Source of the DNA: Podospora bellae-mahoneyi
Taxonomy: Eukaryota > Ascomycota > Sordariomycetes > Sordariales > Podosporaceae
Length of the DNA stretch: 64,000 nucleotides
Assembly: GCF_035222275.1 (NCBI RefSeq)
Contig: NC_085886.1
Span: 2,170,001 to 2,234,000 of the forward strand
Direction: 5' to 3'
Shown: positions 11,745 to 21,482 of the stretch, one piece after another
How the letters are laid out: every line of letters begins with the position of its first letter
How positions within the stretch are numbered: position 1 is the first letter of the stretch
The notes under the pieces: generated by a model
What the model was told of the DNA's origin: nothing
Seen by the model: the letters and a program-made list of their open reading frames with translations, nothing else
Database searches by the model: none
Position numbers and translations under genes: made by a program

Positions 11745-14700
11745 CACCATTACGTAGACGTCCTCTAGACGGGACCTCAAAAGTTGCTCTACGTCGTCGA
11801 TCGTTGCTCCCACCCGCGATTAGGTAGAGATAGTTTTAGATACACGGTCCCCACTCAAGACCGGTGGAGCCCTACCTACAAGCGACCAACTGTTATACCT
11901 GACTCCCGAACCGGAGCTTGAAAAGGGCACCGTGTGCCTCACTAGCCCAAGGACTCGTCAGTCGAGGCTCCAAGGGCACAGCAATAGCTGATGGGTGGCA
12001 TCGGACCAGAAGCGTGTTTCGGCAGCGTGGTCAGCGCCGTTTCCAAGGTCGCCAACAAGGCCTTTCTCTTTCTTTCTCTGTCTCCAGAAATGCGAGCGGC
12101 AAACCGTGTGAGAGGGGAAGTGGAGGAGTAGAGAGGGGCCTTTTCCGGGGATGGAAGGGCACCTATCCGGGGCCGCTCACCAGCGCACCTCAGTCCCTCA
12201 GTCCTTCGAGGTAGCATGACGACGGCGATGTGCTAGTGGCTGTGTGAATGTATCGCCGGTGCAACCGGGGCCTTGAGGGTATTTTTCTTGAGCACTTTTT
12301 CTTTTGCTTCTTTTTTCTCTCTTGTTGTCTATTTTCCTTTCTGTTGGCTCGATGGTTTGCCTCATGCCCTACACTATATCATAGTAATTAATTGTCTAGG
12401 CCTTCTTGGGCAGTTGGCACCGTGTGCGCAAGCCACTTTGCGGACTGTGTGTTCCAATCAGCGGCATCGAACACATGCACCGAGCGCCCAGCAGATGCTC
12501 CTTCGGTGCCGTGCCTCCTCCCACTGTTGGCTTTCCCTTTTCCATGCCAGAGTCCAATCGTCTTCCGGCCGAGATTTGATGCCACACGATGGGCGATCCG
12601 CAAGGCTGCTGATCTCGCGGCCGAGTCCCTCGTTAACTAACGCCCTTCTTTGTTTTGCTCAGGCCTCTCTGCGTTGTTAGCTCGAATCTCGAACACTCTT
12701 GATGAGGCCCTCAGAGCCAATGCGTTTCGAAACGCCCCGTTCTCGGCCACAAAAGCAATTGTTGAAAAGTCGGCCGTTTCGGACAAATAGACAATGGGGG
12801 GCGACCGAACCCTGGCCTGACTGAACGCTGCCAACTTGACCTCCTGGTTCAGAGACAAAATTCGTACACCGCGGTGCACCGTTGCACTTGGGGCCATGTG
12901 CGGAATGCTTGTGCTTGTCTGGCGTCATTTGTCACCAGCAAACAGTCTCTTGCGCGTGCATATGCTGGCTGTCTCCATTTTGGTTAACGGATATTAAGGG
13001 GGTAAGAGAGGGTTCGCCACAAAAACCGGCCGTGGTCACGAATGGCACCATCGTGGGATGCAGGGACACAGTGTTCACTCGAAAGCACACCCTTGGCGCC
13101 TTCACCGGTATGGATGCGACAAGGGAATGGCAATGTGCAGAATATTGCACCGGTCTGATAAACAGAATCTCGATAGCTTCGAGGTAAGGGATGCTGTCTG
13201 TATATCAAGCTCCTCTGTCCTCGTGGAATGCCTTCATCTCCGTTGTCATCGACGGGCCGAGAAGCACGAACGAGATCACCGCCCAGTGTCTCGCCGCTTC
13301 CCGCCCGCAAACTCCTCCCCTGACTGGCCCAGCTCGATGGCGATGCGCCTCCCAGCAGCCGGATCCGGGGAAGACCAGACGAGCTTGGTGCTCCCGCCTT
13401 GTCATACCTACCTGATCCAGTGGCAGGCCATCCGTGTGTATAAATGTGCGCCATCTGTGATGCTTCCAAACAAGCAAGCGCCAGTACACATCTTGTCACA
13501 CACTCCAACCTCTCCCTCTTTGCCCCAGGCGTGCTTCTCTTGGGTTCCTTCCCGGGAGAGGCATGCGACCCTCTTCCTTTTGGGGTTTATGCTGAAAGGT
13601 GTGTATGTGTTGTTAAGTTGTTGGGTTTGGCCCCCAAGCCCCCATGTTCAGCCGACCACTCAGGGCCTCTTACCCGGCCGCCGTTGATGGCCTTTGTTTC
13701 AGGAAAGGGGGAAACAATTGCGGCTGCCGGCAGCACGCAGGAAATAGAACAATCTAGCGTGTACGTTCCGTGGAACGACCATCTGTTGACTGAGATGCTC
13801 GGGTAGCTGACTCATTTGACAGGCAAGACGTCGCAGTGAAGCCGCAGGGCCCCCCAGCGCTGGCCATGTGCGGCCGGACTGCCGTGCAGTTGTTCTTTTC
13901 CACTCTGGAAAAGCGCCCGATGTCCGGCACCGAACCCGTATCTTCCCCAGCCTCCTGCCCGGTGCCGGTCTTGGCCATTATCAGCAAGCCGACATCTGCC
14001 AGCATGCGGAGTCTGCTGGCATCTCCCAACCGCACCACCCCGTTGCCGTCCTGACCTTTTCATCGCTGTAACCATGCTTAGCTGGCTTCCAGGTTCTCCT
14101 AATTAAATGGTTGAACAATGTCAGTCTGAGACATCGGTATCACCATTTTGTCTTGCTGGCTTTGCCAAACACCCTTCATCTGGCAATATGGCTCGACGCG
14201 CTCGTGTGCCATAACACAAGACAGACCTGCTTCGCTGGCAGGTAGCCACAGGTTGTGCTCGGGTCTGAGAGCCGGTATCACGGCTCCCTGCATCGCCAGC
14301 AACCAAGAGGGAGGTCTGGCCGGGTGAGAACGTCATCTACCCGGGTATAATGGTCCTCGACGTGCCCGCTGGCTGGGCTCTGTTGCTTCCAGTTGGGTAT
14401 TTCTATCCATGGAGCCATCGCCAAGACACCCATCGACGGTATGCTTCCACGTTTCCCGCAGCAGCACAATATCGTCCAATTGTCATATCCTCAAGTTCCT
14501 TTGGGGTTGTGCATGCAGTGTCCGATAGGTTGATATCACGGGAATGTTTCACACCTCGTTGACGACTTGCAGTTTCACCGCCCTTTGGGAAATTATTTGA
14601 CATCAACAGATTGCTCGAGATTGGAAGCAAAGTTGTCGAAAGACTTCTGGGTCGCCCGACGGCTGTCTTTTCTTTCTTGGGAACCGAACTTGACATACTG

Positions 14701-15900
14701 TGTGGGAGGGCCTTCTTGTAGCTTGGTAAGTGGTAAGTCATGATTGTGGCAGATGGCCCCATATATGCTGAGATTAGGTTGATGAACATTCGCTTACTAT
14801 ACATTAGATACTGATCAGTGAGCACATCTTGAAGGCACCTACACCAGCCTGAATGGTATTCCGGAACCATGTGACATATTCATGTCACTTCGAGATCACC
14901 GTGGCGTCATATCACAGTTCCGATCTTTCTGAGCTGTTCACAGCATCTTGGCAAGGTGTGAGGTTGCCGCCGAGGGCAGTCAGCCTGGCGATAGGGGTGT
15001 GCTCCTGGTTGAGGTAGCATTGTCGAAGAGGCGCCAAACTTTGGTCCGGGCTGTCAGGGAGAAGAGCCGGGTTGGCGACAGCGAGGTGGAGAGGGTGTCA
15101 GGTTCTAGAACCTTTCATATATATATGTCAGAGATTGGCCGGTTGTCGGCTGCCGGCAACACTGTGGCCTGTTGGATGGTGATAATCAAGGCATTGTTTT
15201 GATAATCTCTCATCTCGAAATGGCTGAGGTGAAGATCGTGTTTGGACCAACATGAACTGTCAACCCCACACAATTTGTGCACCCACCTCCAGCACGACGT
15301 TTCCGCACCTTTTCAACGAACCGCTTGGCAGGGGTATGGCGCTTCCAAGATTGGGCCCACCGGATAAGAGAGACATGATTGGTGCGTGGCTGATTACGGT
15401 GGAGTCCTCGTGAGTGGTTCATCCCAATCGGGACATGGCGTTGATTTCGCTAGCGCTCGCTACATCCCCTGAAGGCAGTGCTGACCGCAACTACTTGTTG
15501 CCAGGCCTCGCGCCTTGCCTGGCCTTCTCGTCCATCTCCTCTTTTTCCTTCATCGTCGACGTCAAAGCTTGGGGACTGCTTCACACATTCGTTCTTTCGA
15601 TCACTCTCTTTTCTACCACTCCTCCCGCCCTCAGGGAAACCCTATTGGTATCGGCTTCATTCTTTCAGCCGTTCCGTCCAGTCATTTTTGTTGATGCAGT
15701 CCCTGTGACACAACACGAGGAAGTAGAGTAAAAGTAATTACACGCGCGGTTGTGAGTTGAAGTTGATCTACTTGATATGTATCTACAACACCGCTAATAT
15801 TCTTTCTCTACAGCTCCGGGCAGCTCGTATATACCGACCGCCATTTACATTCCTTACGTCTGGCTTTAGGTCTCACAACACCACCACCATAACCACCACA

Positions 15901-16437
15901 ATGGACTCATTCTCACACATCGTCCGCCGGGGCCTCGACACCGGCGACAACGAGACAACCGTCGATATCCTCATCGCACTTCTCGCTCTTACTTTCTGCG
16001 GCTTGCTGGCTTTCTCCCTTTTGGTGCTGATGCGGAGGATGCGGAGGCAGAAGCAGATGTTGGACGAGACCCTCCCCCAATACCATGATGTCAAGAAGTC
16101 GGGCAACCACAGACGTCTCACCATCGAAACCGGCAACGGCCGACAAAGCGTCATCGTCTTCAACAATGGCGCCTCGCCCATGCTTGCCAACCCCCGATCG
16201 CCTCCCCACTCCCCCGACAACGTTCCCCAGATTCACATCACCTTCCCCGACGAGCAGGACGACCAAGGCAGGCCAAAGAGCGGCCGTGTTGTTGTCGTCC
16301 GTGTTGGCGAGACCACCGTTGGCCTCGAGCCCCTCAACGACGAGCAACTCCCCGCCTATGAGAAGGAAAGCAGCACGCAGTTCTACTCGGTGGACATTGA
16401 GAAGATTGGCGGACTCAAGGAGAAGGAGTTCCGCTAA
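15901..16437 (+). CDS. Small single-pass membrane protein, function unknown
   Basis: A 178-residue protein I cannot assign to a named family. The start at 15901 follows a CCACCACA leader and is the first ATG of the plausible frame. Residues about 22-46 form one hydrophobic helix (ILIALLALTFCGLLAFSLLVL), followed at once by a basic cluster RRMRRQK. By the positive-inside rule this puts the C-terminal part in the cytosol and the short N terminus outside or in the lumen. The tail has a proline-rich stretch (RSPPHSP), a hydrophobic strand (RVVVVRVGETTVGLEP) and a PAYEKES motif, a PxY-type sequence of the kind sometimes bound by WW-domain ubiquitin ligases. It could be an adaptor for membrane-protein turnover, but that is speculation. 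Single exon, stop TAA. Confidence 0.75.
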   Translation: MDSFSHIVRRGLDTGDNETTVDILIALLALTFCGLLAFSLLVLMRRMRRQKQMLDETLPQYHDVKKSGNHRRLTIETGNGRQSVIVFNNGASPMLANPRSPPHSPDNVPQIHITFPDEQDDQGRPKSGRVVVVRVGETTVGLEPLNDEQLPAYEKESSTQFYSVDIEKIGGLKEKEFR

Positions 16438-17709
16438 ACTACAACATGTTACCACTCAAACAATGGGAACCAACAACAAACATGAAGGCTCATTCGCGCA
16501 CACAAACGACGAGCCGGACTTTTTAATGATTTGATGGGCGACTGGAGTTTGTGAGAAAACGGGACCGGGCACGAAAATTATACCATACATACCTTCTGCA
16601 GAAAACACCGGCCTTGCTGTTTTCTTCCACTTGTCTATTTATTCAATTCGAGGGTCTCTGAGGGCACCCAGCTTCCAAACACTTTCGACGCAATTCAGCT
16701 TGGAGAGGATAACCTGATGCGCGCAGGCTGGCTTAACGGGAGCATGGGGGGAGCACACCAGATGTGCCCGCTATATAGATAGATGCTATGATGGTGCCAA
16801 CGGGTAGCAACCGCGTACATTCACCCACACACGCACATTATGGAGTACTCTTTTCTTTTTAAAAACATGTTTTTCGGTGGGAGGATCAACGTACATACTT
16901 GGGGTGCATTGCTGATCGGGCAGCGTTTCGATGGCGGGTTTGTGGCATTTCTCTAACCGTCATCTCGGACATTCTAGTATTGTATAATTAAATATACGAT
17001 GCCTGCCGCGAGGCAGGCGTTTTTGAACGGTCTCGCAACTGTCCATGATCGACCGTTTGTGGGATGCTGGTATGGGGCCGAGCATCCCCCGACGGTTTTT
17101 TTTGTTTTGACGTTTCTCGCTTGTTGCTTTGCTTTCCAGGTTTCCATGCTTGCCGAAAGGAAGCGTTGTTTCCTTCCGAGGCGAGATGATGATCATAATT
17201 CTCCTATTGGATCGGTCTAGATGCTGATTCAGGAGGTGGCATGTGTAAATCAAGGGTTAGGGTAGTTGCGCCAACAAATGACGACGGCCTGAGGATTTGC
17301 TGGGAGACACGGGGAGGAGGAGCTGCCAAACAAAGCTGTGGAGATGGTTTTGCTTTCTGGAAGCTTTAAAAATCAACAGCTTGCCAGTTGGCATTTCGTC
17401 GCCGTTCAAATGGCGCATTCTTCTTACCTGTCTCGTTGAACAAAAGTTCCATATCCTCTCCCCTTGTCGACGGCCTTTTGCTTTGGCTTTACTCTTTCTT
17501 GTTGTAATAACCTCGATACGTGGGAGATCTCACCCGTTCTTTATTTTTGAACCTATTTTTGCTTCTTCAACTCTTCGCAATTCGACATCCAATCGTATAA
17601 CCCACCCATCACCCATTAATCGCATTCTATCAGATCTCTTACCCCTGACGACAACCCCACGACGACATCGACACGCGCGCGCGCGAAAGCGCCACCATAA
17701 CCCTTCACA
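16438..17709. other. Spacer before GPI13 with a GNRA-capped hairpin
   Basis: The spacer lies between two genes read rightward. The notable element is a GC-rich hairpin at 17001-17018 followed by Ts. A frame that overlaps the GPI13 start region from 17297 looks like leader sequence, not a gene. A GGGTTAGGG word lies near 17255. No other feature was seen. Confidence 0.55.
17001..17023 (+). other. GC-rich 7-bp hairpin with GCGA tetraloop, then T-run
   Basis: GCCTGCC (17001-17007) pairs perfectly with GGCAGGC (17012-17018) around a GCGA loop, which fits the GNRA tetraloop class. GTTTTT follows. Just upstream, GTATA and TATAC flank ATTAAA. The shape resembles a stable RNA end or a Pol III terminator, but no gene for a known small RNA is recognisable around it. 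Confidence 0.35.
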
Positions 17710-20700
17710 ATGCCACCACCCCAACCAACCCCGAAAAAAGCGGTTCCCGCCCCCGATTACAAGACGCTCAAATCCCAATGGGACGCCGCCAAGCGCAAAA
17801 AGGACGCGGAAGATGCGACCAAAAAAGCCGTTAAAGACCAAGCCGTCACCGCCGTAGAACCCAACAACACGGACGAGATCAAGCTCCGCGAACTCCGACG
17901 AGCAGCCCTCGAAGGTCGCCGCAAAAAGGCGTACCAATCCCGCTGGGCATGGACGGCCGGGTTCTGGGTCTGGATGCTAGCCATCCACCTCGTCGGGCTG
18001 GGGTACTTCACCAGCGGCTTCCTCCTCACAAGACTGCAACTGAACGATAAATCCCTCTGCGACATCTCTCCCGCAGGGCAAGAAGGGGGGATCTTGCCAG
18101 CCTGGCCAGGAAAGGGGACCCCAGAAGGAGGATGCTGGCACCCCAAGACCTTCGACAAGGCAGTGGTGGTGTTGATCGACGCGTTGAGATACGACTTTAC
18201 CGTTCCCGTGGACGACAACGCCGAGTTTCACAACCGGTTCCCGTTCATGTACGAGACTGCTGTTCGGGAGCCGAACAAGGCTTTTTTGCGGCCGTTTATT
18301 GCCGATCCGCCCACGAGTACGCTGCAGAGGTTGAAGGGTTTGACGACGGGGACGCTGCCTACTTTTATTGATGTGGGGAGCAGCTTTTCGGGGACGGCGG
18401 TGGAGGAGGATAATTTGCTGGGGCAGCTGAGGGGGGCCGGGAAGAGGGTGGTGCACTTGGGGGATGACACTTGGGAAAGTCTTTTTCCGGGGTATTTTGA
18501 GGGGAATCTGAGCAGGCCGTATGATAGTTTTAATGTGTGGGATCTGCACACGGTGGATGAGGGGGTTATTGAGCATATCTTTCCGCTGATGGAGGAGGGG
18601 AGGAAGGGGGAGTGGGATGTGGTAATTGGGCATTTGTTGGGGGTGGATCATGCGGGACATCGGTATGGGCCTGAGCATCCCGAGATGGGGAGGAAGTTGA
18701 GGCAGATGGATGGGTTTGTGAGGGATCTGGCGGGGAGGATTGACGAGAGGACGGTGTTGATTGTGATGGGGGATCACGGGATGGATAGTAAGGGGGATCA
18801 TGGGGGGGAGAGCGATGATGAGGTGCAGGCGGCGCTTTGGATGTACTCGCCAAAGGGGGGTTTTGGGAGGACAAAGCCTGAGTTTGCGATCCCGCCGGCT
18901 ACGGCGGTGGAGAGGCCGGTGAACCAGATTGATTTAGTGCCGACTTTGGCGCTGATGATGGGTATTCCTATTCCTTTCAATAATTTGGGGCGTCCTATCG
19001 AGGAGGTCTTTGCTGGTCCTCGCGGCAATTCTTGGAATAATTTGGCTGCGGCTGAAAGGGTTGCGGCTGCTGGTGTCAAGCGGTATCAGGCCTCCTATTT
19101 TGCTGCCAGAGGCATGGCTGAGGAACCTGCTTCTACCCCCGGCTCGCCGGCTGATCTTTGGGACAAGGCTGAGGGTCTGGTTTCCAAGGGCAACTGGGTT
19201 GCTGTCTATTCTGCTTTTGCCGAGTACCAAAGGGAGACTCTGGCTCGCTGCAAGAGCCTTTGGGCGCAGTTCAATATCAAGAACATGATTCTTGGAATCG
19301 CCGTCATGGGATTCGGTGTTCTTACCCTGCTAGTCTACGTCTCCAAGGGAGCCGAGGATGATGAGGCTGTTGATGACCCTGAGCTGGACGATGCTGAAAA
19401 GAGCCTGGAGATTATGGGCGTCATTCCTGACTCGGAGCTGCCGTTGGAGAATGTTCTCGAGAGGAAACTTGTTGCTGCTGCTTTCCTTGGCGCAGTTCCG
19501 GGCCTTATTGGCGGTGCTCTCCATGCTTACCTCAAGGGCACGGGCGACTATTACCGCGGTGCTGCCATGGCCGCCCTCACCAGCATTGCCACTGTCGGTG
19601 TGTCGCTCTACGAAATCAAGGAGACCCTCCGGACTCTTGTTCCATCCACAATTTGGGGTTGGATGGCAGCAGTGTTCACTCTCAGCCAGTCTATCGGCTT
19701 CGCTTCCAACTCGTACACAATCTGGGAGGACTCTATTCTGCTCTTCTTCATCACCACCTTTGGCTTTGTCACAGCCCTCTCCGCCCTGCGAATCCAGTCC
19801 CCTGCCGACCGCTACATGGCCATCTACCACTCGGTCCTCTTCGTGGTCCTCGGCCGCCTTGCCTCCGCCTCCAAGCTCTGCCGTGAAGAGCAAATGCCCT
19901 ACTGCACATCAACCTACTACGCCTCCTCTACCTCGTCAACCTCTGCCCTCTGGCAGCTCGCCATCCCCTTCGCGGTGAGCCTGATCCTCCCCACAATTAT
20001 CAAAGCCTACCTCCAACCCACCCGCTCCTACGAGGGCCTAGCCCCAGCCTGGATCGGGTATGTCTTCCGCACGGGTCTCTTCATGTCAGCCCTCTACTGG
20101 GTCCTCGACTCAGCCGACAACGGGAACTGGATCTCTGGCCTGCCCGAAAAAAAGCTCAAAAACCTCTCCGTCTACACCGCCCAGATGGTCCTCGGCCTGG
20201 CCTTTGTAGCAGGAACAACAGCATTCATGTGGGCGCCCCCCTGCGTGAGCATCGTCACCTCAGCCTCGAAATCAACACCCACCCGGGCACAGGTCGCGAT
20301 CTTGGGCTACGGCAACGCGCACGGGGCACGGTACCTCCTCCTCCCGCTCAACTTCCTCGTCTCCCTAATCCTCCTCTCCAAACCCATGGGCGGCGGTGCG
20401 TTAGCCATTCTATTCTGGCAGATCCTCTCCCTCGTTGAAATCCTCGACTCGAACTCTTTGTCTGCAACCCCGATCGGACCAGTCATGCTCGCGATCCTGG
20501 GCTCGTTTCACTTTTTCAAGACGGGCCATCAGGCTGTGCTGTCGACCATTCAATGGGACTCCGCGTTCATCCCCCTTTTTTCCGTCCGCTACCCTTGGTC
20601 ACCCTTGGCAGTGGCGATGAACACCTTTGCGGCACAGATTCTCGCCACGGTTTGCGTCCCCCTCTTGGTGCTTTGGAAGGCGTCACCCAAGAAGAAGGGT

Positions 20701-20946
20701 GCGCTGGCGGAGACGAGCAAAAAGCTGGGGGCGTTTGTCGGTTTTTTCGCGGTGGAGGGGTGGATGAGTATGATGTGGGCGGGGCATTTGAGGAGGCATC
20801 TGATGCTTTATCGGGTGTTTATGCCGAGGTTTGCGACGGCGGGGGTGGTGTTGATTGTGGTTGACTTGGTGGCGTTGGGGGTGAGTTTGTTGGGGTTGAG
20901 GGGGAATACGGTGGCGATTGGGGAGGTTTTTGGGTGGGCTGAGTAA
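17710..20946 (+). CDS. GPI13: GPI ethanolamine phosphate transferase 3 (Gpi13/PIG-O)
   Basis: ER membrane enzyme of 1078 residues that adds ethanolamine phosphate, taken from phosphatidylethanolamine, to the third mannose of the GPI precursor. This group later links to the protein. A first membrane helix near residues 80-100 (WVWMLAIHLVGLGYF) anchors a lumenal alkaline-phosphatase-type domain: metal-binding Asp in VVVLIDALRYDFTVP (about residues 152-166), a candidate nucleophile Thr in DPPTSTLQRLKGLTTG, and HLLGVDHAGHRYG followed by MGDHGMDSKGDHGG. The signature IDALRYDF separates Gpi13/PIG-O from Mcd4 and Las21. The C-terminal half is a multi-span membrane region. Single exon, and the length is close to yeast Gpi13 (about 1017). 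Codon endings change along the gene: C-ending at both the beginning and about 19750-20600, G/T-ending at about 18290-18960 and after 20690. Confidence 0.95.
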   Translation: MPPPQPTPKKAVPAPDYKTLKSQWDAAKRKKDAEDATKKAVKDQAVTAVEPNNTDEIKLRELRRAALEGRRKKAYQSRWAWTAGFWVWMLAIHLVGLGYFTSGFLLTRLQLNDKSLCDISPAGQEGGILPAWPGKGTPEGGCWHPKTFDKAVVVLIDALRYDFTVPVDDNAEFHNRFPFMYETAVREPNKAFLRPFIADPPTSTLQRLKGLTTGTLPTFIDVGSSFSGTAVEEDNLLGQLRGAGKRVVHLGDDTWESLFPGYFEGNLSRPYDSFNVWDLHTVDEGVIEHIFPLMEEGRKGEWDVVIGHLLGVDHAGHRYGPEHPEMGRKLRQMDGFVRDLAGRIDERTVLIVMGDHGMDSKGDHGGESDDEVQAALWMYSPKGGFGRTKPEFAIPPATAVERPVNQIDLVPTLALMMGIPIPFNNLGRPIEEVFAGPRGNSWNNLAAAERVAAAGVKRYQASYFAARGMAEEPASTPGSPADLWDKAEGLVSKGNWVAVYSAFAEYQRETLARCKSLWAQFNIKNMILGIAVMGFGVLTLLVYVSKGAEDDEAVDDPELDDAEKSLEIMGVIPDSELPLENVLERKLVAAAFLGAVPGLIGGALHAYLKGTGDYYRGAAMAALTSIATVGVSLYEIKETLRTLVPSTIWGWMAAVFTLSQSIGFASNSYTIWEDSILLFFITTFGFVTALSALRIQSPADRYMAIYHSVLFVVLGRLASASKLCREEQMPYCTSTYYASSTSSTSALWQLAIPFAVSLILPTIIKAYLQPTRSYEGLAPAWIGYVFRTGLFMSALYWVLDSADNGNWISGLPEKKLKNLSVYTAQMVLGLAFVAGTTAFMWAPPCVSIVTSASKSTPTRAQVAILGYGNAHGARYLLLPLNFLVSLILLSKPMGGGALAILFWQILSLVEILDSNSLSATPIGPVMLAILGSFHFFKTGHQAVLSTIQWDSAFIPLFSVRYPWSPLAVAMNTFAAQILATVCVPLLVLWKASPKKKGALAETSKKLGAFVGFFAVEGWMSMMWAGHLRRHLMLYRVFMPRFATAGVVLIVVDLVALGVSLLGLRGNTVAIGEVFGWAE

Positions 20947-20964
20947 GGGGGCAGGGGACAAGAT

Positions 20965-21038
<74 letters not shown>

Positions 21039-21482
21039 GAGGTGGTTGATTGGTTTGACACACATCACGGTAGGAGTCAAAAAGTTCTGCTTGGTACTTG
21101 GGGGTGTATGGAACCTGAAAAGGGGTCTTGTTTCTTTTGTGTATAGTTGATGTAATGAACGGGATTGTATATAATTAATAGACTGTACGTCAAACTGAAA
21201 AGGCAGTTCTGTTGCTATGTTCGCTCATCACGATGTTGTTACTGAACATCTAATGAATGACAAGTTGTGTTCCCTTCCTGTCATGATACCAACACCACCT
21301 TTCCTGCCCCAAGACTTCCATTTTTCCTCTCCCTTACAACATAATCCCTATTTGTACCCATACCCACCCAACACATAAAAACACCAGCCATAAGCACGCA
21401 AAAGAAGAAGACGCTACATACCTATCAACGATATGCTCAAAGGTATCAGCGCTGACCCCTTCTCTTTGCCTCCACCCTCTTC
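20947..21482. other. 3' flanks of convergent GPI13 and RAE1 genes
   Basis: The spacer contains a long GA repeat just after the GPI13 stop and a TGTATATA octamer at 21166-21173 on the GPI13 strand, matching the predicted target of the PUF protein encoded in this window. No gene is seen. Confidence 0.6.
20968..21035 (+). repeat. GA dinucleotide repeat, about 34 units
   Basis: A perfect GA run of about 68 nt begins 22 nt after the GPI13 stop codon, so it is probably transcribed in that 3' UTR. It is likely to be polymorphic. Confidence 0.95.

Larger units (their letters stand above)
9877..15900. other. Six-kilobase region without a recognisable gene
   Basis: This is the upstream region of the PUF3-type gene (read leftward) and of the small membrane-protein gene (read rightward). 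It contains a GTCA repeat (10273-10296), GGTTA repeats (10886-10900), a perfect 16-bp palindrome (11393-11408), an imperfect TCCATA array (11689-11744) and several TAGGTAGGTA-type words. Open frames of up to about 209 codons exist on both strands between 12270 and 15730, but they overlap each other, lack recognisable domains and show no convincing splice linkage. Base composition is not AT-rich, so this is not an obvious RIP-degraded transposon. A non-coding RNA or a lineage-specific gene cannot be excluded. Confidence 0.5.

Noticed and set aside
12984-13687. Overlapping 174- and 209-codon frames on opposite strands
   Set aside because: Composition is unlike protein, there is no domain, they lie on each other, and no splice sites extend them.
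14403-14870. 155-codon minus-strand frame
   Set aside because: It has no recognisable domain and no supporting splice structure. It may be real but cannot be supported.
17250-17262. GGGTTAGGG word, complement of a telomerase RNA template-like CCCTAACCC
   Set aside because: A 9-mer is expected by chance about once in four windows of this size. No other telomerase RNA feature is visible.
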